A stretch of 64,000 nucleotides of DNA from Candidatus Zhuqueibacterota bacterium. GTDB lineage: Bacteria > Zhuqueibacterota > Zhuqueibacteria > Zhuqueibacterales > Zhuqueibacteraceae. The notes under the pieces are model-generated. The model was given only the letters and a program-made list of their open reading frames with translations, searched no databases and was not told the DNA's origin. The DNA is taken from NCBI GenBank assembly GCA_022616415.1, contig JAKEEU010000343.1, positions 60,103 to 124,102 of the forward strand. The letters are read 5' to 3'. Below, piece by piece: positions 51,015 through 61,006 of the stretch; the stretch's first letter is position 1, and the number at the start of each line of letters is the position of its first letter. The position numbers were made by a program, and so were the translations under genes.

Positions 51015-51844
51015 AACTTTCGCAACAGCTTCAATTCTCGCTGATAATTCTTCTCGCCGCCAGGCGTCTCCAACAATGCCGGCGTTTTCGCCCAGCTTTT
51101 GTCAATGAGCCAAAAGCCAAACGGTTTCAAGCCGATGTGGCCCTTGCCGATGGCAGCGTGATTATCGACGTGGCTACCCAGCGGCTTCCTCGAATCATTC
51201 AAATGCAAAGCCCGAACCTTTTTCAAACCGACCGTGGCAGCAATTTTCTTTTTAAGACGCCGATATTCAGCTTCGGTTCGAAACTCATTTCCGGCGGCCA
51301 ACAAATGGCAAGTATCCAAACACACACCGGCGGCGTCACCGGCATTCAATAACTGCAACGCGAACGCAAGCTGATCAAGTGTTGAAGCGAGATACGTGCC
51401 CTGACCGGCGGTGTTCTCCAATAACAGCGTTACATGATCGGCCTTTGCCGAATCCAAAATTCTGTGCAACGCAACTATGACTCGCTTCCAACCTGCTTCG
51501 ATACCGCGATCTTTGTGGGCACCAGGATGAACGATGACGAATGGGATGCTCAGCATCTCAGCGCGGCGTAGCTCATCCGTGAGCGTCTTGATGGACTTCT
51601 GCCAGGTCTTTGCGTCCGGCGCGGCGAGATTGATGAGATAGCTGGCATGAACACACGCGCTTTTCAAACCCGAGGTGCCAAACGCGATACGAAACTTCTC
51701 GGCTTCTGCTTCTGTCAACGGCTTGGCTTGCCACTGGCGCTGATTGCGCGAGAAAATCTGTATCGCCTCGCAGCCTATCGCCACGCCGCGCGCCGGCGCC
51801 AAATCAAGCCCGCCGGCGACGGAAATGTGCGCGCCGAGGATCAT
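51011..51844 (-). CDS. nfo: Endonuclease IV (AP endonuclease)
   Basis: A 277-residue TIM-barrel enzyme that cleaves 5' to abasic sites using three zinc ions. Conserved metal and family motifs: GAHISVAGGL (residues 4-13), HASYLINLA, VIVHPGAHK, LLLENTAGQG (signature 1 with Glu), GVCLDTCHLLAAG (signature 2) and HLNDSRKPLGSHVDNHAAIGKG (signature 3). Length is normal. It overlaps the upstream small membrane-protein gene by 4 bp. Its stop codon lies in a palindromic repeat. Confidence 0.96.
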   Translation of the reverse strand: MILGAHISVAGGLDLAPARGVAIGCEAIQIFSRNQRQWQAKPLTEAEAEKFRIAFGTSGLKSACVHASYLINLAAPDAKTWQKSIKTLTDELRRAEMLSIPFVIVHPGAHKDRGIEAGWKRVIVALHRILDSAKADHVTLLLENTAGQGTYLASTLDQLAFALQLLNAGDAAGVCLDTCHLLAAGNEFRTEAEYRRLKKKIAATVGLKKVRALHLNDSRKPLGSHVDNHAAIGKGHIGLKPFGFWLIDKSWAKTPALLETPGGEKNYQRELKLLRKL

Positions 51845-52212
51845 GCCGGTTGGTCACTCTCGCCGCCGCTTTCGGAGTACTTTTTGAGATGCAAAGCAGC
51901 AACCAGCTTTTCAAAAATGGCGATGCGCTTCCGCAGCGTGCCGCTGCCGCGTTCCTTCAAATAGCTGGTGAACATCAACGCAAAAAAGCAAAAAGAAAAA
52001 AGCAAAACCCAAACGGCCCAGTTCAAAATAACATTGATAGAAAAATCAAATAACAGCGCTTTGCTGATGTCAAACGCCCGCTTGAAAAAATAAATGCCCG
52101 CTATCAACGCCGCTGCCTGCACGCCCCAGCGCCAATTGAGACGAATCGCGCTCCAGCGCGTTCCAGGCAGGCGCCGCCGAGTTGGCGTTGTCGCATTCGG
52201 CGTTTCAGCCAT
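51841..52212 (-). CDS. Small membrane protein, function unknown
   Basis: A 123-residue protein from ATG 52212 (MAETPNATTPTRRRLPGTRW), chosen because the longer frame overlaps trxB further. Two hydrophobic helices (GVQAAALIAGIYFFKRAF and INVILNWAVWVLLFSFCFFALMF) are followed by a basic amphipathic C-terminus. It overlaps trxB by 8 bp and nfo by 4 bp, so trxB, this gene and nfo form an operon. Confidence 0.75.
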   Translation of the reverse strand: MAETPNATTPTRRRLPGTRWSAIRLNWRWGVQAAALIAGIYFFKRAFDISKALLFDFSINVILNWAVWVLLFSFCFFALMFTSYLKERGSGTLRKRIAIFEKLVAALHLKKYSESGGESDQPA

Positions 52213-53137
52213 GCTTGGCCTCGAGATACTTTTCCACATCCATCGCCGCCATGCAACCCATGCCCGCGGCAGTCACCGCTTGGCGATAATAATGATCGAC
52301 CACGTCGCCGGCGGCAAAAACCCCTTCGATATTGGTCATGGTGCGGTGCTTGGTTTTGACGTAACCTTGCTCGTCCAAATCAATCTGGCCTTTGAAGATT
52401 TCCGTATTCGGTTGATGGCCGATAGCGACAAAAACGCCGTCGCTACGCAAGTGAGCGCGCTCGTTGGTTTTGATGTTGCGCAGCGTGACGCCGGTGACCG
52501 TGCTTTTTGAAACATCATGAATCTCTTCAACGACGCTATCCCATATAAACGAGATTTTGGGATTTTTAAAGGCACGCTCTTGCATGATCTTCGAGGCGCG
52601 CAGCGTGTCACGGCGATGCACGAGCGTCACTTTACTGGCGAATTTGGTGAGAAAAGTCGAATCTTCCATCGCGACGTCGCCGCCGCCAACGACGACCAGC
52701 TCTTGATTGCGGAAAAAAGCGCCGTCACAGGTGGCGCATGACGAGACGCCGTGTCCGCGCAATTGGCGCTCGGATTCCAAGCCGAGCCATTTTGCCGAAG
52801 CGCCGGTGGAAATGATAACCGTCTCCGACGGATATTTTTGATTGCCGACAAAAACCTCGAAGGGCTGGGTTTTGAAGTTCACGCGGGTTACGGCATCATG
52901 AATGATCTCGGCGCCGAAGCGCTCGCACTGTCGTTTCATTTGGTCCATCAGCTCCGGCCCCATGATGCCTTCGGCAAAGCCGGGGTAATTTTCCACCAAC
53001 GTCGTCAAGGTCAACTGACCGCCTGGCTCGGGACCGGCAAAAACAAGTGGTTTGAGGTTGGCACGGGCCGTATAAAGCGCCGCGGTGTAACCCGCCGGGC
53101 CGGTGCCGATGATGATCACTTTGTGAGTTTCAGACAT
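52205..53137 (-). CDS. trxB: Thioredoxin reductase
   Basis: A 310-residue FAD/NADPH enzyme that keeps thioredoxin reduced. FAD motif GTGPAGYTAALYTARA (11-26), redox-active CATC (134-137), NADPH motif VVVGGGDVAMEDS (148-160) and the C-terminal FAD segment VFAAGDVVDHYYRQAVTAAGMGC. Length typical. First gene of a three-gene operon with the small membrane protein and nfo. Confidence 0.97.
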   Translation of the reverse strand: MSETHKVIIIGTGPAGYTAALYTARANLKPLVFAGPEPGGQLTLTTLVENYPGFAEGIMGPELMDQMKRQCERFGAEIIHDAVTRVNFKTQPFEVFVGNQKYPSETVIISTGASAKWLGLESERQLRGHGVSSCATCDGAFFRNQELVVVGGGDVAMEDSTFLTKFASKVTLVHRRDTLRASKIMQERAFKNPKISFIWDSVVEEIHDVSKSTVTGVTLRNIKTNERAHLRSDGVFVAIGHQPNTEIFKGQIDLDEQGYVKTKHRTMTNIEGVFAAGDVVDHYYRQAVTAAGMGCMAAMDVEKYLEAKHG

Positions 53138-53166
53138 GTATTTTCTCTTGATTTTGCTTCAAAATC

Positions 53167-53394
53167 TTACAATTGCATAAACTCGTCCACACTTACTCCC
53201 ACTTCTCTAATAATCGTTCTAACGGTTCCTTTGCGAATATTTTTACCACGGTGATGTGGAACTGGCACAACACGACCATCTGTATCGCGAACCCACAACT
53301 CATGCGATCCTTTGCCGTGCCGATAAAAATGAAAGCCCAGTTTTCGCAAGCGCTGTATGACCTCTTGATAGCTCAATTCTCGCAGCTTAGCCAT
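53167..53394 (-). CDS. hicA: HicA-family mRNA interferase toxin
   Basis: A 75-residue HicA: dsRBD-like fold with LSYQEVIQRLRKLGFHFYRH and the catalytic His in GKGSHELW (about residue 31), then VPVPHHRGKNIRKGTVRTII. It cleaves mRNA when released from HicB. It lies 4 bp after hicB, in the hicBA order. Confidence 0.93.
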   Translation of the reverse strand: MAKLRELSYQEVIQRLRKLGFHFYRHGKGSHELWVRDTDGRVVPVPHHRGKNIRKGTVRTIIREVGVSVDEFMQL

Positions 53395-53398
53395 CTCA

Positions 53399-53650
53399 TC
53401 ATACCCCCACAGGAAGAGCGACCGTCATGCGTGTATGTGCTGTCAATTTAACGGCATCAAATCCTATAGGCTCTCCCCGCTCGCGCCGATAATCAAAAAT
53501 CATTTTTAGAACATCAACACAGTTGAAGACGGCCTCTTCTATGGAGTCGCCTTCCGCAAAGGCGCCTTGAACACTCGGAACCGAAGCCAGATAGCCGTCA
53601 TCATTCTTTTCAATTACAAAAGAGACCAAAACCGCCTTTTTATCCTTCAT
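53399..53650 (-). CDS. hicB: HicB-family antitoxin
   Basis: An 83-residue HicB with the partial RNase-H-like fold: FVIEKNDDGYLASVPSVQGAFAEGDSIEEAVFN is the family signature. The C-terminal DNA-binding HTH/RHH of longer HicB proteins is absent (about 83 rather than 130 residues), so autorepression would need another factor. GGAGAAAG precedes the ATG. Confidence 0.93.
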   Translation of the reverse strand: MKDKKAVLVSFVIEKNDDGYLASVPSVQGAFAEGDSIEEAVFNCVDVLKMIFDYRRERGEPIGFDAVKLTAHTRMTVALPVGV

Positions 53651-54055
53651 AAACTTTCTCCATCAAACTATGTTCTGCAATAATCCTCAAGCCAGGCGCT
53701 TGAGACGATTCTATACTTTTATGCTCATACCCCAAAAAATTTCATCACTACTTCACTCAAAGCAGCTTCATCTCAAATCTCTCCAATGACATAAAATACA
53801 AAATCGCGCCAAGATTATCAAGCATTTCTTCTTGGGCGCGATCTTATAATTCCGTAACACCCAAAAGCCACAAAGCAAACACTTCTTGCAGGGCTTCAGC
53901 AGTGTGGCTTTAATTCGCACGGTTGGAATTTCACTAAACTTTTATCGAGCACCGTTGTTCAAAATTTATGCCTGTGCTGGCAACGTCCCACGCACTATCA
54001 AGCCGCGTTATTTCACTTCTGAGGAATATATCCTGGGATTTTTATAAATCGCAAT
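53651..54055. other. A+T-rich intergenic region
   Basis: Between hicB and the TPR gene; contains the terminator at 53803-53842 and nothing else recognised. Confidence 0.5.
53803..53842 (-). terminator. Intrinsic terminator downstream of the TPR gene
   Basis: ATCGCGCCAAGA and TCTTGGGCGCGAT pair with a one-base bulge and a 15-base loop. On the minus strand it is followed by TTTTGTATTTTATG. Confidence 0.7.
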
Positions 54056-55468
54056 CTATTTTTGACTTTCTATATTTCGCAATATTCGTTCAACTTGTTG
54101 AATCTGTTTTGCTCTATTTTTGTCATTTCTTGCATACTTTAGGAACGCTTTAAAGGATTCTCTGGCGTTCTCTTTCTGCCCTTTCTTGTTATAAGCCAAT
54201 CCAAGATGAAGATAAGTATCAGCAACATCCGGCCTATATTCTTTTACTAGCTCTAAATGGGATACTGCTTCATCTATCAACCCCTTTTTGAAAAAAGCCA
54301 TCGCTAGATTGTAATGTGCTTCTGGATAGTCGTTTTGTTCTTGTATCGCCAGCTTATAGTTTTTTATCGAACTATCAATTTGTCCTTTATTATTGTAGGT
54401 AATACCAAGATAATTATAGGCCGTCGCAGAATTGGGTCGATACCTAAGGGCTATTTCGAGTTCTTTTATTGCCTCATCAAATATTCCCTTTTGAGCATAA
54501 GCATATCCAAGCTCCAAATGTGCTTCTGTATGATCAGGTTTATATTTGATGGCCAGTTTGTAGTTCTCTATAGCCTGATCTATTTGGTTTCGTCTTGCAT
54601 AAATCTGTCCAAGATTAAAGTAAGACGGCGCCGACCCTGGATCGCGACTTATGGCTAGATTGTATTGTTTGATAGCTTCATCAGCTTGACCTTCAGTGCC
54701 ATAAAGAATTGATCCGTCCTCTTTAAATGTCATGGTTTTCTTAGGTATTATCTGGAGAAAAAGCTTGTCAGAAGGTGGTTTCTTTTTATCAATATTGATG
54801 AGCTTATTTTCCTTATCAACAAGTACAATCGGGTGTTTGCTTTCGACCACCTGTGTACTTCCATCTAGCTTCTTTTTAAAGCGGTACTGTATTCTAAAAA
54901 GGCCGTCTTCGTTAACGGCTGCAAATTTCAAGATTATTTGAACCGTAAAACGCGCCTGTGGAAATAGCCGGACTACATTTATGCTTAAGTTATTTACATA
55001 ATATGCGCCTGTAGTTCTCACATAACTACCACTTTTTATTCCTCCAACTGCATCATATTGAAAAAAAGTTATGTCTTCGCAACCTTGTTGTGCCATAATT
55101 TTGTAATTCACAACCCCTCCATGTAACAACAGATCAACTCTCAAATCAAAAATTTCCGCAGAAGAACTCGAATTTTCCAATTCAACCAAATACGAAGCAA
55201 AATCTTGTTCCCAGATTACATCATCGACTAAGAGTCCAGGCGCATAGTCCATTCTGTCTGCTGTAATTGAATAATCGAGTCTCGGACTTTCCGTTCTTGA
55301 AAACATTGTCTTAAACATAGATTGCCATAATTCAGTATAATCAGCAAGAAATCCAAAAAATGCTAAAAATACAATAATAGGTTGCAGTCTATGTTGTTTA
55401 CAGAATAAAAATTTAGAGTTGTTCTTACATCGACTAAATTTTTTTGTCGGCCAGAAGAGACATCTCAT
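54056..55468 (-). CDS. TPR-repeat membrane protein from an A+T-rich region
   Basis: A 470-residue protein with one hydrophobic segment near the N-terminus (QPIIVFLAFFGFLADY, about 30-45), a beta-rich central region (about 60-245) of no known family and seven TPR repeats in the second half (SAPSYFNLGQIYARRNQIDQ, HTEAHLELGYAYAQKGIFDE, DVADTYLHLGLAYNKKGQKE). The third codon positions and flanks are markedly richer in A+T than neighbouring genes, suggesting recent transfer. The true start is uncertain. Confidence 0.8.
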   Translation of the reverse strand: MRCLFWPTKKFSRCKNNSKFLFCKQHRLQPIIVFLAFFGFLADYTELWQSMFKTMFSRTESPRLDYSITADRMDYAPGLLVDDVIWEQDFASYLVELENSSSSAEIFDLRVDLLLHGGVVNYKIMAQQGCEDITFFQYDAVGGIKSGSYVRTTGAYYVNNLSINVVRLFPQARFTVQIILKFAAVNEDGLFRIQYRFKKKLDGSTQVVESKHPIVLVDKENKLINIDKKKPPSDKLFLQIIPKKTMTFKEDGSILYGTEGQADEAIKQYNLAISRDPGSAPSYFNLGQIYARRNQIDQAIENYKLAIKYKPDHTEAHLELGYAYAQKGIFDEAIKELEIALRYRPNSATAYNYLGITYNNKGQIDSSIKNYKLAIQEQNDYPEAHYNLAMAFFKKGLIDEAVSHLELVKEYRPDVADTYLHLGLAYNKKGQKENARESFKAFLKYARNDKNRAKQIQQVERILRNIESQK

Positions 55469-55508
55469 TGAGTTTTATCCTGCTCGAATGTGTAGCAATT
55501 TGGAATTC

Positions 55509-56498
55509 CTAACCCCCAATCTGCGACATGTTCCGCTCCGGCTTGACGAACGTCGCCAAATTGATCTGATGTCCCGCCCATTTTCGCCAAACTTCGCCGC
55601 GAATCAGCTCGGCAAGCTCGGCGTCGCTGGCACCGGCGCGTATCGGTGTTTTCAAATCCGTTTCTTCAAGAGAAAAAAGACAATTGCGGAAATGGCCATC
55701 CGCGGTGATACGAATGCGATTGCACGATTCGCAAAACGGCTCGCTCACCGAGCTGATGAAGCCGACTTCGCCTCTGCCGTCAACAAAACGAAAAGTATCC
55801 GCCGGCACATGATCGGCGCGGGTTTCTTTGGGGATAAGATCGTATTTCATGCGGATAATATCGAGAATCTCGGCGGTGGTCATCACCTTGTCGCGGCTCC
55901 AAACGCCTTCGCCATCGAGGGGCATGAATTCGATGAAGCGGATTTGATAATCCCGCTCACGCGAAAACTCGACCAGTGGCAAGACTTCGTCGTCGTTGAA
56001 ACCCTTCATGATCACCGTGTTGATTTTCACAGGGCGAATGGGATGCTTCGCCAGCGCGTCGAGGCCGGCCATGACTTTTTGATAGGCGTCACGGCGCGCC
56101 ATGGTGGCGAAACGATCCGGCGAGAGCGAATCCAAGCTGACATTGATGCGGCGCAAGCCGGCGCGGTAAAAATCTCCGGCAAATTCCTTGAGAAAAAAGC
56201 CGTTGGTGGTCATGCTCAGATCTTTCAAGCCGGGAAGCGGGGCGATCATCGCGATCAAATGAGCCAAATCCTTGCGCAGTGTTGGCTCACCACCGGTCAG
56301 GCGAATTTTATTAATGCCGAGCGCGATGAATACTTTTGCCAGCCGCAAAATTTCCTCGAAGGTCAAAATCTCCTTGCGGTTCATCCATTTCATGCCTTCT
56401 TCCGGCATACAGTAGCGGCAGCGAAAATTGCAGCGGTCGGTGACGGAAATGCGCAGGTTGGTGGCGACGCGACCGAAGGTATCAATAAGAGGTTTCAT
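55509..56498 (-). CDS. moaA: GTP 3',8-cyclase MoaA
   Basis: A 329-residue radical-SAM enzyme for the first step of molybdenum cofactor synthesis. The start ATG 56498 gives the family length. N-terminal cluster CNFRCRYC (Cys23, Cys27, Cys30), GGEPTLR motif, and the C-terminal cluster CESCNRIRITADGHFRNC. The sequence ends without the Gly-Gly tail, which reads MSQIGG here and matches it. No other moa genes are in the window. Confidence 0.95.
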   Translation of the reverse strand: MKPLIDTFGRVATNLRISVTDRCNFRCRYCMPEEGMKWMNRKEILTFEEILRLAKVFIALGINKIRLTGGEPTLRKDLAHLIAMIAPLPGLKDLSMTTNGFFLKEFAGDFYRAGLRRINVSLDSLSPDRFATMARRDAYQKVMAGLDALAKHPIRPVKINTVIMKGFNDDEVLPLVEFSRERDYQIRFIEFMPLDGEGVWSRDKVMTTAEILDIIRMKYDLIPKETRADHVPADTFRFVDGRGEVGFISSVSEPFCESCNRIRITADGHFRNCLFSLEETDLKTPIRAGASDAELAELIRGEVWRKWAGHQINLATFVKPERNMSQIGG

Positions 56499-56688
56499 AA
56501 GTTTTATTTGTGCAAAAACAGTCTGACTGCAAAATAAGCGGAAGTGCAAAAGCATTGGCAAGATAATGGTGGCAAGATGATTAAAGCTTTTTAATTATTT
56601 TGCCGCCATTATCTTGCCATCGTTTTTATCCGTTGTCCCGTCACCGCGGGATTTCTAGCTGTTGGGAAAAGTTGCTTTGACTTTATGA

Positions 56689-57246
56689 TCAAAAATCAAT
56701 CCCTTTTTGCGCCAATTTGCCCTTTTGATATGGGTGCTTGATCTCGCGCATTTCGGTCACGAGATCGGCGCGGTCGATTACTTCCTGAGGCGCGCCGCGG
56801 CCGGTGAGAATCAAATGCACATTTTCGGGCCTGGCTTCGATAATTTTAAACACTTTTTCGACCGGCAATAATCCCGTCATCACGGCAACGTTGATTTCAT
56901 CGAGTATCACCACATCATATTCGCCGCTGCGCAGAATGGCAATGGCGCGATCGGCCGCTGCCAACGCGGCTTGGCGATGTTCTTTTTCGGGGAGTTTATC
57001 ATCGAGAATTTTGTAAAATCCTTTTCCCATCGGCTCGATGACGAAATAAGGCGCCAGCAATTTGGCGCCATCCAGCTCGCCGTAATGCCAGGAGCCTTTC
57101 ACGAACTGCAACATGAAAACGCGCAAGCCATAGCCGACAGCACGAATCACCGTTCCCAAAGCCGCCGTCGTCTTGCCTTTGCCGTTGCCGGTATAAACCA
57201 CGGTCAAGCCGTGGCGGATTTCGATCTTTTTATCAATTTTTTCCAT
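56689..57246 (-). CDS. cobO: Cob(I)yrinic acid a,c-diamide adenosyltransferase (CobO/BtuR type)
   Basis: A 185-residue P-loop enzyme that transfers adenosyl from ATP to the corrinoid cobalt. The modified Walker A GNGKGKTTAALG (about 20-31), LQFVKGSWHYGELDG and VVILDEINVAV (Walker B) are all family features. No B12 riboswitch is evident upstream. Neighbour moaA lies downstream in the same direction with 190 bp between. Confidence 0.95.
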   Translation of the reverse strand: MEKIDKKIEIRHGLTVVYTGNGKGKTTAALGTVIRAVGYGLRVFMLQFVKGSWHYGELDGAKLLAPYFVIEPMGKGFYKILDDKLPEKEHRQAALAAADRAIAILRSGEYDVVILDEINVAVMTGLLPVEKVFKIIEARPENVHLILTGRGAPQEVIDRADLVTEMREIKHPYQKGKLAQKGIDF

Positions 57247-57651
57247 GTTTTTAGATCGTCGAAGTTGGATAGTTATATAAAAATTAAATTACCACAAGCA
57301 GCGTTGAGAAGCAAGCAAAAAGATTGGGCGTAATAATAAGACGTAATTTTTAAAATGTAAAAATAATTTTTTTGATCGCTTGCAGAGGCTCGGTGCAAAT
57401 CAAGATTTGGCAAGTTTAGATGAGGAGGGCAAGCAAAAAATGGCATTGAGAAAAACAGGACGTCAGTGCAATGAACGAAGATCGCAGTGATTATTCAGCG
57501 TATTCTTCAAGCGTCCGGTTTTCGCTCCCAATGAAAGTTGATATGATGCGCCGTTGTTTGGTATACACAAAAGCAATCCCTTCACCTCCGCCATGTCAAA
57601 AAAAGCGGCGAGGTGCGTACGTGATGCCACCGGCAACAACTCTCTACAAGC
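57247..57651. other. Intergenic region upstream of cobO
   Basis: No convincing gene. I searched by eye for a cobalamin riboswitch (GCCACTG box) on the minus strand and did not find one. Confidence 0.5.
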
Positions 57652-58182
57652 TCATAAAAGTTGCACCACGGCAGCCAAATCATCAACGAGACGCTCGAAG
57701 ATTTCCAGCGTCAGGTGGCTCGGCACGATCTCGCGCTCGCCGGTTTGGTGTTGTTTGCGATAGCGCGTGAACGTCAAGTTGTTGCCGCTGCGCAAGAGCA
57801 CCTCGTAATAAAGCCTTTCGTCGCCTTTTTTGTACGGCGTGAGGCTGCGAACTTGGGCGGAGCCGTTGACTTCATCAATTTCGACCAGGCGGAAGCCTTC
57901 CAGCAGATAGGTAATTCGCTTTTCAATTTCACCAGACTGGCGCAACAACACGTCTTTGAGCGGCGCCGATGGCGGCGCCTGCTGCCTGGTCATGGCTATA
58001 GCTTTGACCATATAACTAAATTTGTCGAAATCCTCGATTTCGATCTGCAGGTCAATGCCGTCCATCTGCTCTTTAATGACATAGCCGCCGTCTTTGCCAT
58101 TAGGTTTCAAGGAGGCCCATCCGGGAGCTCCTGTCTGCTGCAATGCGTTCAGCTTGTCCACGATTGTTCGTCCGAGGTTCAT
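57652..58182 (-). CDS. Fourth gene of the prkA operon, function unknown
   Basis: A 176-residue protein with GGAGG 7 bases before its ATG. No family recognised. It contains an alternating charged/hydrophobic region (DGIDLQIEIEDFDKFSYMVKAIAM) and ends in a helix (HLTLEIFERLVDDLAAVVQLL). It starts 22 bp after the SpoVR gene, so it should be co-transcribed with prkA-yeaH-spoVR. It contains no transmembrane segment. Confidence 0.8.
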   Translation of the reverse strand: MNLGRTIVDKLNALQQTGAPGWASLKPNGKDGGYVIKEQMDGIDLQIEIEDFDKFSYMVKAIAMTRQQAPPSAPLKDVLLRQSGEIEKRITYLLEGFRLVEIDEVNGSAQVRSLTPYKKGDERLYYEVLLRSGNNLTFTRYRKQHQTGEREIVPSHLTLEIFERLVDDLAAVVQLL

Positions 58183-58204
58183 AACAGCGCCTCCATGAGG
58201 TTAA

Positions 58205-59692
<1,488 letters not shown>

Positions 59693-59837
59693 CATGATTG
59701 TTTCGATGGCGTTTTCAAGTCCACTCAATTATGTCATTCTGAAAGCCGGCCCTGGCACCCACCGCGCCACGCGGTACCGCAAGCCGGGAAACTTTTTTAA
59801 ATCAAGCCGTGCGTCGAAAAATATTCTTACGGAATGA

Positions 59838-59858
59838 CAGACTGGCAGTCTGTGCTAC
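59838..59858 (-). repeat. Stop-codon-associated palindrome, copy 5
   Basis: On the minus strand GTAGCACAGACTGCCAG-TCTG begins 1 base after the TAA stop of the YeaH/YhbH gene. It has the same leader and palindromic core as the other copies. Confidence 0.7.
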
Positions 59859-59859
59859 G

Positions 59860-60966
59860 TTACCTGCCTTTGCCCAAAAAATCCTTGATCGATTGATAGA
59901 TCGCTTCCTTGTCGGCGATTTCGGATAGAATCAGCTTGTCCTCGCCTTCAAAATATTCTTCGAGATCGCGAATGAATTGGCCGCTGCCGTAAGGGCTTTC
60001 CACCTGGCCGTAGCAGAAGAGATTCGCTTTGGGCAGCAGTTTCTCTTCGAGCAGCGCGATGCACTCATCCGTATCGATCTCGCCCCAGTTGTCGCCGTCC
60101 GAAAAATGAAATAGATAAATATTCCACTCCGACGGGCTATAGTCCTCGTCAACGATCTGATTGGCGAGCTTATAAGCCGACGAAATAATCGTCCCGCCGC
60201 TCTCGCGCGTGTGATAGAAAGTTTCCTGATCGACCTCCCGCGCCACCGCGTCGTGAATGATGTAGCGCGTGGCGATATTCTTGTATTGAAATTTCAGCCA
60301 GGTGTCGATCCAGAACGATTCGATGCGAACGATCTCCTTTTGCTCCTCGCCCATCGAGCCGGAAACGTCCATCATGTAAATGATTACGGCATTCGCTTCC
60401 GGATATTGTTGGGTTTTCCACGTGCGATAGCGCCGGTCTTCACGGTACGGAATGATGATGGGATTATCCGGATCGTAAGTTTTGCTGATGAGGTGGCGCC
60501 GCAACGCCTGCTTGTATGTCCGCTTGAAATGGCGCAACGACTCCGGCCCGCTGCGGCTGATGCCGGTATAACGATCCTTGTCGCTAACGATGTTCTTCTT
60601 GCCCTTGGCTTCGATGCTCGGCAATTCCAACTCTTCGGCGAGCATTTGGGCAAGCTCTTCGAGCGAAACGTCCACTTCGAGCAGATGATCGCCCGGCGCT
60701 TCGCCGGCCTGGCCGCTGCCGCCGTCGTCATCGCCGCGGCCAATTGGCGTCCCGACGTCGCCATCACCCTGGCCGACGCCGCCGGTGTTGCGGGAAGAAT
60801 AACGAAAATGCGGCAGGTTGATTTGGGGCACCGGAATACTCACCAAATCTTTGCCTTTTTTGCCGATTAGCTCGCCGCGCGTGATGTATTTCCGCAGCTC
60901 TTTTTTGATCTTGCCGCGAATGATCTGCCGGAAACGGCTGTGGTCTTTTTCTATTTTTTTGACCAT
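59860..60966 (-). CDS. YeaH/YhbH-family protein (DUF444, VWA-like)
   Basis: A 368-residue protein from ATG 60966; a TTG two codons earlier is possible. N-terminal basic region with EKDHSRFRQIIRGKIKKELRKYI, glycine-rich linker (TGGVGQGDGDVGTPIGRGDDDGG), then a VWA-like domain whose MIDAS motif is MMDVSGSMGEEQ (about 196-207). It probably acts as the partner of PrkA and SpoVR. 35-40 bp separate it from prkA. Confidence 0.93.
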   Translation of the reverse strand: MVKKIEKDHSRFRQIIRGKIKKELRKYITRGELIGKKGKDLVSIPVPQINLPHFRYSSRNTGGVGQGDGDVGTPIGRGDDDGGSGQAGEAPGDHLLEVDVSLEELAQMLAEELELPSIEAKGKKNIVSDKDRYTGISRSGPESLRHFKRTYKQALRRHLISKTYDPDNPIIIPYREDRRYRTWKTQQYPEANAVIIYMMDVSGSMGEEQKEIVRIESFWIDTWLKFQYKNIATRYIIHDAVAREVDQETFYHTRESGGTIISSAYKLANQIVDEDYSPSEWNIYLFHFSDGDNWGEIDTDECIALLEEKLLPKANLFCYGQVESPYGSGQFIRDLEEYFEGEDKLILSEIADKEAIYQSIKDFLGKGR

Positions 60967-61006
60967 ATTCAAAATTCAATTCGTACACCGGAGGCAACCA
61001 ACTCTT

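Noticed and set aside
57247..57651. Cobalamin riboswitch upstream of the cobalamin adenosyltransferase gene.
   Set aside because: No GCCACTG B12 box or matching stems on the relevant strand.
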